Below are positions 58,091 through 64,000 of a stretch of 64,000 nucleotides of DNA, in pieces; the stretch's first letter is position 1, and the number at the start of each line of letters is the position of its first letter. Location: NCBI RefSeq assembly GCF_010728925.1, contig NZ_AP022608.1:1364001-1428000 (forward strand), read 5' to 3'. This DNA comes from Mycolicibacterium gadium. Lineage in GTDB: Bacteria; Actinomycetota; Actinomycetes; Mycobacteriales; Mycobacteriaceae. Made by a program: the position numbers and the translations under genes. A model generated the notes under the pieces. It did no database searches, was not told where the DNA came from, and saw only the letters and a program-made list of their open reading frames with translations.

Positions 58091-58115
58091 GTTTCAAAGC
58101 CGCACGCGCGGGCAT
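58091..58115 (+). promoter_or_regulatory. SigF-like promoter candidate before the Holin-X gene
   Basis: GTTT (58091-58094), 15 bases, GGGCAT (58110-58115). The -35 and spacer fit mycobacterial SigF promoters; the -10 has one mismatch (GGGCAT for GGGTAT). It ends 34 bases before ATG 58150. Confidence 0.4.
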
Positions 58116-58149
58116 CTCTGTGGGATCGAGCGAGAAAGGAGCTGAAACC

Positions 58150-58560
58150 ATGACAGTTGAATCCAACCCCGCCACGGAGGCGTCGACTGGCGAGTTGTTG
58201 AGTCAGTTGTCGGCGCAGACTTCGCGGTTGGTCCGCGACGAGTTGCGGTTGGCGCAAAAGGAATTCCAAGAGTCAGCAAAGCACGCCGGTATCGGTGCCG
58301 GGCTTTTCAGCCTCGCAGGTCTACTCGCCCTTCTGGGCTTCATGACCCTGATCGCCGCGGCTGTGGCCGCGCTGGCGCTGGTTTTGCCGGTGTGGGCCGC
58401 AGCGGTCATCGTCGCAGCAGTGCTGTTCGTCGTCGCAGGCGTCGCGGCTCTGGTGGCTCGACGCGAGGCGGGCGAGGTCACCCCGGCAGCGCCGAAGACG
58501 GTCGAGACCGTGAAAGCCGACATCGAGGAAGTGAAGGAAGCACGCCATGGCCGCACCTGA
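58150..58560 (+). CDS. Actinobacterial Holin-X family membrane protein
   Basis: A 136-residue membrane protein of the DUF1469/Holin-X type. An amphipathic N-terminus (LLSQLSAQTSRLVRDELRLAQKEF) precedes two long helices (residues 47-105) joined by PVWAA, with an acidic/basic tail rich in Val and Glu. Despite the holin name, this chromosomal family is not tied to phage lysis. ATG 58150 follows GAAAGGAGC. It is translated with the DUF3618 gene, which overlaps by 14 bases. Confidence 0.82.
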   Translation: MTVESNPATEASTGELLSQLSAQTSRLVRDELRLAQKEFQESAKHAGIGAGLFSLAGLLALLGFMTLIAAAVAALALVLPVWAAAVIVAAVLFVVAGVAALVARREAGEVTPAAPKTVETVKADIEEVKEARHGRT

Positions 58561-58849
58561 CCCCAATCGTCCCGAGCCAGGTCCCGACGCGGGCATCGAG
58601 GACATCGAGGCTGATGCCGAACAGACACGCAAGGAACTCGGCGAAACCATCGAGGCCCTGGCCGACAAGCTTGACGTCAAGGGGCGTGTCAAAGACAAAG
58701 CATCAGAGACCAAGGAACAGGTCGTCGAGAGGGCCGACGCGGTACGGCACACCGTCACCGACGACCCGAAGCGAACGGTGCCGATCGCAGCGGTCGCCTT
58801 GATCGGCGTGCTGGCGGTGGGATTCGTGGTCTGGCGGCGGCGCCACTAG
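58547..58849 (+). CDS. DUF3618 single-span protein
   Basis: A 100-residue protein with a charged helical N-terminal part (IEADAEQTRKELGETIEALADKLDVKGRVKDK) and one C-terminal helix (VPIAAVALIGVLAVGFVVWRRR), the standard DUF3618 layout. The family often accompanies Holin-X proteins in actinobacteria and may help organise the envelope; function unproven. Its stop overlaps the convergent gene by four bases. Confidence 0.83.
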   Translation: MAAPDPNRPEPGPDAGIEDIEADAEQTRKELGETIEALADKLDVKGRVKDKASETKEQVVERADAVRHTVTDDPKRTVPIAAVALIGVLAVGFVVWRRRH

Positions 58850-59157
58850 GTGCGCTTGTCGGGCAACTCAGGCGCCGGCACCTCGGCCTGCCACCGTGCG
58901 CGGCGGTGTTCGTCATCCTGCTCCCACCATGGCGGAGAGCCGCGCTCCCCCAACGCAACTTTCGCGGCCTGCACACCCGCCCGGGCCACCGACTCCTCCG
59001 TCGTTCCCTTGGTTCGGCGCACCTCGCGGCGCCACGCCATCAGAATCTGCACCAGCTCGGCCCGCCGCCCTTCCGGTATCAGCGGGTCGGTTGCTCGCCA
59101 CCGGCGCCCGCCGATGACGATGTAGCGCCCGTCGTCGGTGATCGTCGGTTCGCCCAC
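58846..59157 (-). CDS. Small conserved actinobacterial protein (often mislabelled biopolymer transporter Tol)
   Basis: A 103-residue soluble protein. The conserved core is RYIVIGGRRWRATDPLIPEGRRAELVQILMAWRREV, then AKVALGERGSPPWWEQ. Homologues in actinobacteria carry the database label biopolymer transporter Tol, but nothing in the sequence suggests a Tol role. GTG 59157 is chosen because the conserved part starts right after it. It is the last host gene before the integrated element. Confidence 0.75.
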   Translation of the reverse strand: MGEPTITDDGRYIVIGGRRWRATDPLIPEGRRAELVQILMAWRREVRRTKGTTEESVARAGVQAAKVALGERGSPPWWEQDDEHRRARWQAEVPAPELPDKRT

Positions 59158-59217
59158 GTGGCGATCGTATGGTTTCGGGCCCGGTGGCGGTTCGTCACGG
59201 CAATGCGCATATTGCTT

Positions 59218-59240
59218 GTGGTCCCGACTGGGATCGAACC
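59218..59240 (-). other. Attachment-site core: 3' end of a tRNA gene, left element boundary
   Basis: On the reverse strand GGTTCGATCCCAGTCGGGACC reads as the T-loop, T-stem 3' strand and acceptor 3' strand of a tRNA. The expected 5' half (a GGTCCCG acceptor strand and anticodon arm) is not present at higher coordinates; instead element sequence and an integrase follow. It is therefore a tRNA remnant produced by integration, and the intact tRNA should lie at the other end of the element, beyond the window. Confidence 0.65.
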
Positions 59241-59359
59241 AGGCAGGACCGGCGTTCCGCTCAGGTGCCTGACCAGCAAAAAAGATAGCTTCACGTGCAG
59301 ATACACAACACGCCCGACATGGACGTGAATGGACGCCAGACCCCCGCTGAGTATGCTGA

Positions 59360-59379
59360 TTTGGCACGTATTTGGCACG
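59360..59379 (+). repeat. Two TTTGGCACG direct repeats before the integrase gene
   Basis: TTTGGCACG occurs at 59360-59368 and 59371-59379 with an 11-bp period, one helical turn. It sits between the att core and the integrase start, where arm-type integrase binding sites are expected. Confidence 0.5.
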
Positions 59380-59406
59380 AACCCCCGTCCCGACTGGGAG
59401 GAAACC

Positions 59407-60567
59407 ATGACAGCAGCGGCAGGACGCGACAAACGTTCGTTCGGCAGCATCCGGCGGCTCCCGTCGAAGCGGTATCAGGTGCGGTTCACGGCCCCGGACG
59501 GCAGCTATGTCACGGCCCCGGCGACCTTCGCGGCCCGCATCGACGCCGAAGCGTATTTGGCTGACCGGCGCCGCGAGATTGACGCCAAGCTGTGGAACGC
59601 CAGCGCGGCCGCCGTCGCCAAGCCCAACCGCATCACTTTCGGTGCCTATGCCGCGCAATGGCTCGCCGACCGGCAGATCGGCGGTCGCCCGATCAAGGCC
59701 CGCACCCGCGCCCACTACCGCGCCATCCTTGATCGTGAACTGCTACCCGCGTTCGGTGACCGGCCACTGTCGGCGATCACACCCGCCGATGTGCGCGCCT
59801 GGTACGGCAAGACACTCGTCAACCACCCCACGATGCGCTCACACACCTACAGCCTCTTGAAGACGATCCTCGCGACGGCCATGAACGACGAACTGATCGA
59901 CGCCAGTCCGTGCCGCATCCCCGGCGCGGGCACCGCGAAACGCGCACACACCATCCGCCCGGCCAGCGTTTCCGAGATTGAAGCGATCACCGCGAAAATG
60001 CCCGACCGGCTCGCGCTGGCTGTGACTTGCGCGTCTTGGCTGGCGATGCGACAGGGCGAAATCCTTGAATTGCGCCGCAAAGATGTCGACCTCGACGCCG
60101 GTATCGTCCGCATCCGCCGCGCGGTGGTGCGCGTCGGCGGCCGCCTACAGGCCGACACCCCGAAATCGGCCGCCGGGGTTCGCGACGTCGCCATCCCCCC
60201 GCACCTGATCGACAGGTTCCGCGACCACCTGGTGATGCACACCAGACCCGGCGACAATGCGCTGCTGTTCCCGTCCGGAGCCGACGCCGCCCGCTACCTA
60301 CAGGTCAAAGCCCTCTACGTAGATTTCCACCGTGCCCGCGCCGAAGCAGGCCGCCCCGATCTCCGCTGGCACGACATGAGGCACAGCGGCCTCGTGCTCG
60401 CGGCGTTGTCTGGCGCGACACTGGCTGAGTTAATGGGCCGCGCAGGGCATTCCACACCGGGCGCGGCGATGCGGTATCAGCATGTGGCGCAGGGGCGTGA
60501 TGCCGAAGTGGCTGCGGCGCTGTCCAAGCTCGCAGCCGTCGACACGCCAAGACAACGCGTTGAGTGA
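59407..60567 (+). CDS. int: Tyrosine-family site-specific integrase
   Basis: A 386-residue phage-type integrase. The N-terminal arm-binding domain has FGSIRRLPSKRYQVRFTAPDG, the core-binding domain follows (KPNRITFGAYAAQWLADRQ), and the catalytic domain has the first arginine in SWLAMRQGEILELR, HDMRHSGLVLAAL (HxxR) and HSTPGAAMRYQHV with the nucleophile tyrosine. It recombines the element into the tRNA 3' end found 167 bases upstream. ATG 59407 has GGGAGGAAACC in front; that ribosome site is part of a partial copy of the att core. Confidence 0.93.
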   Translation: MTAAAGRDKRSFGSIRRLPSKRYQVRFTAPDGSYVTAPATFAARIDAEAYLADRRREIDAKLWNASAAAVAKPNRITFGAYAAQWLADRQIGGRPIKARTRAHYRAILDRELLPAFGDRPLSAITPADVRAWYGKTLVNHPTMRSHTYSLLKTILATAMNDELIDASPCRIPGAGTAKRAHTIRPASVSEIEAITAKMPDRLALAVTCASWLAMRQGEILELRRKDVDLDAGIVRIRRAVVRVGGRLQADTPKSAAGVRDVAIPPHLIDRFRDHLVMHTRPGDNALLFPSGADAARYLQVKALYVDFHRARAEAGRPDLRWHDMRHSGLVLAALSGATLAELMGRAGHSTPGAAMRYQHVAQGRDAEVAAALSKLAAVDTPRQRVE

Positions 60568-60705
60568 CCCCGGCGGACGGCACGGGTACCCTGACCCCCA
60601 GGGTGGACAGGATCGATCCAACCTCCGACAACTGAACACAGCAGCTAGCTCCGAATAGGGCGTCCAGGCGGCGCGAATAGGAGCGAACGGCAGAGTCTCC
60701 CAGGC

Positions 60706-60766
60706 GGAGAACACCGAGCGGCACCCATAGCCCCCTGAGGGGTTGTGAGTTGCGCTGGTGTTCTCC
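60706..60766. promoter_or_regulatory. Nested inverted repeats upstream of the excisionase-like gene
   Basis: GGAGAACACC (60706-60715) and GGTGTTCTCC (60757-60766) are exact inverted copies; between them CCCC-CTGA-GGGG (60731-60742) forms a small hairpin, and a pyrimidine-rich CATCTTTCGTTTCC follows. It could end integrase transcription, act as an attenuator or bind a repressor. The rest of the 60568-60793 gap shows only a short ACCCTG/CAGGGT palindrome. Confidence 0.5.
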
Positions 60767-60793
60767 ATCTTTCGTTTCCAGGGAGAAATCGCT

Positions 60794-61003
60794 GTGCCCA
60801 CGTCCTCTAAAGCGCCGCCCGCCGGAGATGTTGACATCGCCGGTGCCGCTGCGGAACTGAACACGTCTGAGAAGTTCGTCCGGCGTCGTATCGCTGACCT
60901 CACGCTGCCCGCCTACAGAATCAAAGGCTCGCGTCTCATCCGGATTCGACGCGCAGACCTTGAAGCGCTCAAGCAGCCAGTCGGCGGCGCGGTGTCATCG
61001 TGA
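60794..61003 (+). CDS. Excisionase-like helix-turn-helix protein
   Basis: A 69-residue DNA-binding protein of the MerR/excisionase type: DIAGAAAELNTSEKFVRRRIADLTLPAYRIKGSRLIRIRRADLEAL is read as a winged helix with its wing (given here as spaced motifs: AAELNTSEKFVRRRI, then AYRIKGSRLIRI). It follows the integrase gene and probably directs excision or regulates element genes. GTG 60794 is preceded by GGGAG; earlier in-frame codons lack a site. Its stop overlaps the next start (GTGA). Confidence 0.75.
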   Translation: MPTSSKAPPAGDVDIAGAAAELNTSEKFVRRRIADLTLPAYRIKGSRLIRIRRADLEALKQPVGGAVSS

Positions 61004-61581
61004 CCGGCCGCAACGGCGGGGGGCCGCCGCATAGAGAAGGCCCCGGACAGGAAACCGGGGCCACTCCAAAACACCGCGCCAACGGATGCCCCCACGATAA
61101 CCGATCAGGGCGACAGTTCCCCCCAGTCGGACCGCATCCGACGACCGGCATCATGTTTCTCGGTTCTCTGCTGTGGTCTGAACCTGTCGACGCCGCCGCA
61201 GTGCTCGACCTCGTCAACGACGACGACATGGCAACGCCGTCGCTGTCGGCTCTGGTCGGTGCGGTGCGCAGATTGGTCAGTGCCGGTACACCGGCAGGCC
61301 CGCAGCTTGTTCTCGACGCGGTACGCCGTGAAGGCACACTCAAGCACTTCGCAGCCAAAGCCCTTGCAGACGCGGCGACGAGTGGTGCTCAGCCGATGGC
61401 GGCGCGTGAGTATGCCGCTGCGGTGCTGTCTGAGTCGCTACGACGCCGAATCGAAAGCGCCGGGCGGGCTTTGGTGAGTGCGGCTACCGATGCCGCTGAG
61501 GTCGAATTAGCGCCGTTGGTGTCGAAGGTGACCGTCGCGTGCCTCGACTGCGCAGCACGGCTAGACGAGTTGCGGGGGTGA
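61000..61581 (+). CDS. Putative DnaB N-terminal-like replication protein
   Basis: A 193-residue protein. The first 50 residues are disordered and rich in Gly, Pro and His. The rest resembles the helical N-terminal domain of replicative helicases: FLGSLLWSEPVDAAAVLDLV, then AREYAAAVLSESLRRRIESAGRALV, ending in a helix with two cysteines. The helicase motor is absent. Directly before a RepA-type ATPase gene, it may act as loader or partner for that ATPase. The assignment rests on pattern only and is tentative. Confidence 0.5.
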   Translation: MTGRNGGGPPHREGPGQETGATPKHRANGCPHDNRSGRQFPPVGPHPTTGIMFLGSLLWSEPVDAAAVLDLVNDDDMATPSLSALVGAVRRLVSAGTPAGPQLVLDAVRREGTLKHFAAKALADAATSGAQPMAAREYAAAVLSESLRRRIESAGRALVSAATDAAEVELAPLVSKVTVACLDCAARLDELRG

Positions 61582-61587
61582 ATCGTC

Positions 61588-62784
61588 GTGGGTGACAACA
61601 ACTTGTTCGATGACCCGGTGTTCGGCACCGTGACGGAGCCGCCGCCCGGCGTCGATGAGCACCGCAACGGCGTCGAAGTGGTCGACCCGTACGACGGTGT
61701 GCCACTACCGCCACTTGACGAGCCGCCCGACGATGAACAGGGGGCCGCGACGATCCCACCGCCACCCGACGACGACGGCCACCCTACAGGCGAACGGAAC
61801 GGACAGGGCAGGTCCGAAACCTCCGACAAGGCACCCGCATTAGCCGATCTGTTGCTCACCCGGTCCGCGCTTCGAACACTGCCAGACCCCGCACCGTTGA
61901 TCGGCAATGTGCTCGACCAAGGGACCTGCGCACTTCTCTACGGACACCGTGGCACCCTCAAATCGTTCATCACCTTCGACTGGGCTGCCAGCGTCGCCAC
62001 AGGCCGACCGTGGCAGGGCAGAACCACCGAGAAGCGCCGGGTCCTGTACGTCGCTGCCGAAGGAGCGTTCGGATTCAAGGGGCGTGTCGACGCCTGGGAA
62101 CGGGGCTGGCAGACCAGCATCGGCGATGAGGACTTCGATCTTCTGCCGCGTCCGGTCAACCTCATGGACATTCGCGAGGTGAGAAATCTTGGTGCGCTGA
62201 TCGAATGGGGCGGCTACAGCTTCATCACCATCGACACCCTGGCGCGCTGCACGGTCGGCGGAGATGAAAACTCCGCCAAGGACAGCGGGATCGTGATTGA
62301 CCGGCTCTATTGGCTCCTCGACAAGACGCCGGGCCGTCGCGGTGTGGTGGGAGGTGTGCATCACACCGGCAAGGATGGCAAGACGCTTCGCGGATCGTCG
62401 GCCTACGAAGCCGGGGTCGACACCGTCTATTCCGTGATCCGCGACGGCGGCGTGGTCACCCTCAACCGGGAGAAGCGCAAAGACGGTCCCGAGGCAGACC
62501 GTCACGAACTAAAACTCGACCTCATTGACGGCTCCGGGAGCGGCACGATTTCGGCCGTAAAACTCGCCACCTGGGGGGTGGCGAGTACGGAGCGCGCACA
62601 GACCCTTCTCGCCACCTTCCTCCAACATTTCGCCACCACCGGAGCGTCGAAAACCGAGCTACGGAAGGTGTCCGATCTGACAGATGGCACCTTCTACCGC
62701 GCGGTCGGTGACCTGCTGCGATCCGGCGATCTCATCAACGATGGAACCGATCAGCGACCGTTCTATAAGGCGGTCGTGAAATGA
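61588..62784 (+). CDS. RepA-type hexameric replication ATPase (AAA_25)
   Basis: A 398-residue RecA-fold ATPase. After about 75 acidic, Pro-rich residues comes the core: Walker A YGHRGTLKSFITF near residue 113, VLYVAAEGAFGFKGRVDAW, Walker B region YSFITIDTLARCTVGGDEN, then VVGGVHHTGKDGKTLRGSSA, as in plasmid RepA and phage replicative helicases. The last 60 residues form a winged-helix-like domain (ASKTELRKVSDLTDGTFYRAVGDLLRSGDLI). It probably drives replication of the element. CTCGCCAC repeats lie in its 3' end and just beyond. GTG 61588 starts six bases after the previous stop. Confidence 0.78.
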   Translation: MGDNNLFDDPVFGTVTEPPPGVDEHRNGVEVVDPYDGVPLPPLDEPPDDEQGAATIPPPPDDDGHPTGERNGQGRSETSDKAPALADLLLTRSALRTLPDPAPLIGNVLDQGTCALLYGHRGTLKSFITFDWAASVATGRPWQGRTTEKRRVLYVAAEGAFGFKGRVDAWERGWQTSIGDEDFDLLPRPVNLMDIREVRNLGALIEWGGYSFITIDTLARCTVGGDENSAKDSGIVIDRLYWLLDKTPGRRGVVGGVHHTGKDGKTLRGSSAYEAGVDTVYSVIRDGGVVTLNREKRKDGPEADRHELKLDLIDGSGSGTISAVKLATWGVASTERAQTLLATFLQHFATTGASKTELRKVSDLTDGTFYRAVGDLLRSGDLINDGTDQRPFYKAVVK

Positions 62785-62871
62785 ATCTCGCCACCTCTCG
62801 CCACTTTCTCGCCACCCCAGGCCACAAACTCGCCACCACCCCCCCTCTCTTAGGGGGTGGCGAGTGGCGAG
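62562..62871. repeat. Iteron-like cluster of CTCGCCAC octamers, candidate replication origin
   Basis: The octamer CTCGCCAC occurs forward at 62563, 62608, 62787, 62797, 62808 and 62829 and inverted (GTGGCGAG) at 62578, 62857 and 62864. The four copies at 62787-62836 are spaced 10, 11 and 21 bp, so they lie on one face of the helix. ACTCGCCACC/GGTGGCGAGT forms perfect 10-bp stems at 62562-62586 and 62828-62865. The cluster overlaps the ATPase 3' end and fills the noncoding gap to 62987. Origin is the best guess; an operator array is the alternative. Confidence 0.65.
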
Positions 62872-62987
62872 TGGGCGAAGTGCCCGGAGTCCGCAACGCG
62901 TGCTGTTACAGCAGTCCAACAGCAGTCGAGCGGACAGGACACCCAAGCGGGGCAAATGCCACACCTGCGGAGAAGGGAACCACCAAC

Positions 62988-63281
62988 ATGACTCAGAAAA
63001 CCAACGTGCTTGTCCTCACCGACACCCCCGACCGGATCGACTACGCGAAGCTGCAAGCCGGATGGAAGCTGGCCCGTGACACCGGCACTGCCGTGATCCT
63101 GCATAACGTCTGCCATGAGTGCCCGTCGATCACTACGGTGCCGCCGGCACCGGCCGGACAGTCCGGCCGCGTCACCTTTGAACACGAGGACTGGTGTCCC
63201 GTCCTGGCGCACCATCAAGGCCGACAACTGACACCGGCCGAGCAGCGCCGCCACCGTCGATACATGGACGGCCGCGAATGA
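62988..63281 (+). CDS. Small Cys/His-motif protein, first of two paralogues
   Basis: A 97-residue protein of unknown function. The central motif is C-x2-C-P (Cys42, Cys45 in NVCHECPSITTVPP) followed 20 residues later by H-x3-C (His66, Cys70 in FEHEDWCPVLA), a likely zinc site. The N-terminus (NVLVLTDTPDRIDYAKL) and C-terminus (LTPAEQRRHRRYMDGRE) are helical and charged. The gene at 63564 has the same core. ATG 62988 follows GAGAAGGGAAC; an in-frame ATG at 62781 would translate through the repeat cluster and is less likely. Confidence 0.7.
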   Translation: MTQKTNVLVLTDTPDRIDYAKLQAGWKLARDTGTAVILHNVCHECPSITTVPPAPAGQSGRVTFEHEDWCPVLAHHQGRQLTPAEQRRHRRYMDGRE

Positions 63282-63577
63282 GTCGCTTCCCTTGGGGTGA
63301 TGGTCCCGCCCCACCTCAGTCATGCCACCGCTGCGGTCGCACTATCGGTAAACGCCGCCTCCACGGCCTATTCGAGGGCGGCCTGCTGCTCTGCACAAAG
63401 TGCTCGGTCCTCTCGGAGGGCAGCAAGTCGCTTCACACCGAGTACTACCCGGAATGCCCCCACGACTGGCACGACATGTACAGACAGGGCGGCCGTGCCG
63501 AATCAGCGTCGGTCATCCCGGCGACCCGTGCGGGCTGCACCGCACAGCCGAACGGAGCGACCGATGACCACGGCTGA
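63278..63577 (+). CDS. Small CxxC zinc-ribbon protein
   Basis: A 99-residue protein of unknown function with two CxxC pairs (Cys16/Cys19 in SCHRCGRTIG and Cys39/Cys42 in LLCTKCSVLSEG), consistent with a zinc ribbon, then a His/Cys-containing segment (ECPHDWHDMY). Its ATG overlaps the previous stop as ATGA and its end overlaps the next gene by 14 bases, so all three small genes are translated together. Possibly a DNA-binding or replication accessory factor; not demonstrated. Confidence 0.68.
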   Translation: MSRFPWGDGPAPPQSCHRCGRTIGKRRLHGLFEGGLLLCTKCSVLSEGSKSLHTEYYPECPHDWHDMYRQGGRAESASVIPATRAGCTAQPNGATDDHG

Positions 63578-63845
63578 TCGGATCGACATCGACCGCTTGA
63601 ACGCCGCGCAGCCGTTCGCAGAAGCCCTCGGCTGCCCCGTCGTGGTGCGCAACGCGTGCCGCGACTGTCCCGCCATCGCGACGGTCCCGCCACCGCCGGG
63701 CCGCGTCAAGTTCGAACACGCGATCTGGTGTCCGGTCCTCGCCGCGAGTCAGAGCCGCCGGTTGACACTCGTCCAGCGCAAGCAGGCCGCCCGTTGGAAG
63801 ACCACGGGCGTCGACACTCTCGACCGTCGCGGACAGAAGCGGTGA
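63564..63845 (+). CDS. Small Cys/His-motif protein, second paralogue
   Basis: A 93-residue paralogue of the protein at 62988. The shared core is NACRDCPAIATVPPPPGRVKFEH (in spaced form: C-x2-C-P at Cys32/Cys35, then H-x3-C at His52/Cys56, WCPVLA, and a Gln/Arg-rich helix). The N-terminus differs (ADRIDIDRLNAAQPFAEALG) and the loop between the Cys pair and His is four residues shorter. Function unknown; a zinc-binding partner of element replication or regulation is a guess. Confidence 0.68.
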   Translation: MTTADRIDIDRLNAAQPFAEALGCPVVVRNACRDCPAIATVPPPPGRVKFEHAIWCPVLAASQSRRLTLVQRKQAARWKTTGVDTLDRRGQKR

Positions 63846-64000
63846 AGCGACCGCACGATGCTGCGACCGAGTTGGCGCGCGTCATCAACGGATCGTTGGA
63901 GCTCACGGCCGCCGGGATCGCCATCCTGATAGACGTTCACCCGACCGCCGTCCAGAACTGGATGCGGCTCCATCCCGACGCAAAACCGCACGACCTCCCT
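63842..64000 (+). CDS. Hypothetical protein, truncated by the window end
   Basis: The first 53 codons of a further element gene, starting at GTG 63842 inside the previous stop (GTGA). Visible residues include KRPHDAATELARVINGSLEL and AILIDVHPTAVQNWMRLH, which suggests a helix-turn-helix like those of phage Cro/regulator proteins. The rest lies outside the window. Confidence 0.5.
   Translation, partial: MKRPHDAATELARVINGSLELTAAGIAILIDVHPTAVQNWMRLHPDAKPHDLP

Larger units (their letters stand above)
57791..58149. other. Intergenic region with a phased direct repeat and promoter candidate
   Basis: About 359 bases between divergent genes with no supported coding sequence. It holds the promoter of the proline-rich protein, the direct repeat at 57936-57970 and a SigF-like promoter candidate at 58091-58115 before the Holin-X gene. 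Short frames here have no start signals or family resemblance. Confidence 0.5.

Noticed and set aside
57791..58149. Small gene encoding PNGDV repeats
   Set aside because: The frame has no ribosome site or family resemblance; the repeat is better explained at the DNA level.
59218..59300. Complete tRNA gene on the reverse strand
   Set aside because: The T-arm and acceptor 3' strand are present, but no matching 5' acceptor, D-arm or anticodon arm can be folded.
62785..62871. CRISPR array from the repeated CTCGCCAC units
   Set aside because: The units are 8 bases, occur in both orientations and have spacers of 2-13 bases, unlike CRISPR repeats, and no cas genes are present.
62781..62987. N-terminal extension of the small Cys/His protein from ATG 62781
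   Set aside because: The extension is translated repeat DNA (TSRHFLATPGHKLATTP) with no ribosome site. ATG 62988 has a good site and matches the start of its paralogue.

Overview
The window comes from a high-GC actinobacterium, almost certainly a Mycobacterium of the Mycolicibacterium (rapid-grower) kind. From memory, the order hisS, MBL hydrolase, ppiB, rel, apt, dipeptide-binding lipoprotein, secF, secD, yajC, gabT, carboxylic acid reductase, ruvB, ruvA, ruvC, yebC, pdxT, tesB, pdxS, Nudix, pimA, patA, pgsA, HIT, thrS follows the M. tuberculosis Rv2580c-Rv2614c segment. LpqH-type lipoproteins, the phosphatidylinositol mannoside genes and the GAF-ANTAR protein also fit. There are no PE/PPE genes.

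Layout. 1-443: broken-off end of an IS5-type element. 444-4743: compact reverse-strand cluster of a SigF-type sigma factor, a DUF421 membrane protein, a glucose dehydrogenase-like enzyme and a GH15 glycosidase. 5109-9289: small lipoproteins, membrane proteins, an exported MBL hydrolase and an amidohydrolase. 9367-21807: conserved housekeeping block (hisS, tandem cyclophilins, rel, apt, substrate-binding protein, secF-secD-yajC). 22506-25299: 4-aminobutyrate aminotransferase and aldehyde dehydrogenase. 27804-31298: carboxylic acid reductase. 31313-33916: ruvCAB plus DUF1304. 34048-42095: accessory block of regulators, hydrolases, a mechanosensitive channel, yebC and an acyl-CoA dehydrogenase. 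42132-43616: a decayed IS3-type element. 43654-46024: pyridoxal phosphate synthase with an acyl-CoA thioesterase. 46092-53711: PIM/phospholipid and thrS cluster in which almost every stop overlaps the next start. 53759-59157: reductase, DUF1990, GAF-ANTAR, L,D-transpeptidase, proline-rich exported protein, Holin-X/DUF3618 pair. 59218-64000: left end of an integrative element or prophage entered at a tRNA 3' end, continuing past the window.

How the genes work together. thrS to the Nudix gene, and secD to rel, look like translationally coupled operons. Several accessory genes have palindromic operators directly before their starts (MarR/hydrolase, two TetR pairs, fadE). The divergent lipoprotein/membrane pair at 5662-6570 carries two matching SigF-like promoters placed for leaderless transcripts.

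The least explained region is the integrative element. It encodes an integrase, an excisionase-like protein, a possible DnaB-N-like protein, a RepA-type ATPase and small Cys-rich proteins, two of which are paralogues. Over and after the end of the ATPase gene lie nine copies of the octamer CTCGCCAC in both orientations, partly at 10-11 bp spacing, with two hairpins sharing the same 10-bp stem. This looks like a replication origin or phased operator. Identifications rest on reading motifs and gene order; no database search was run.
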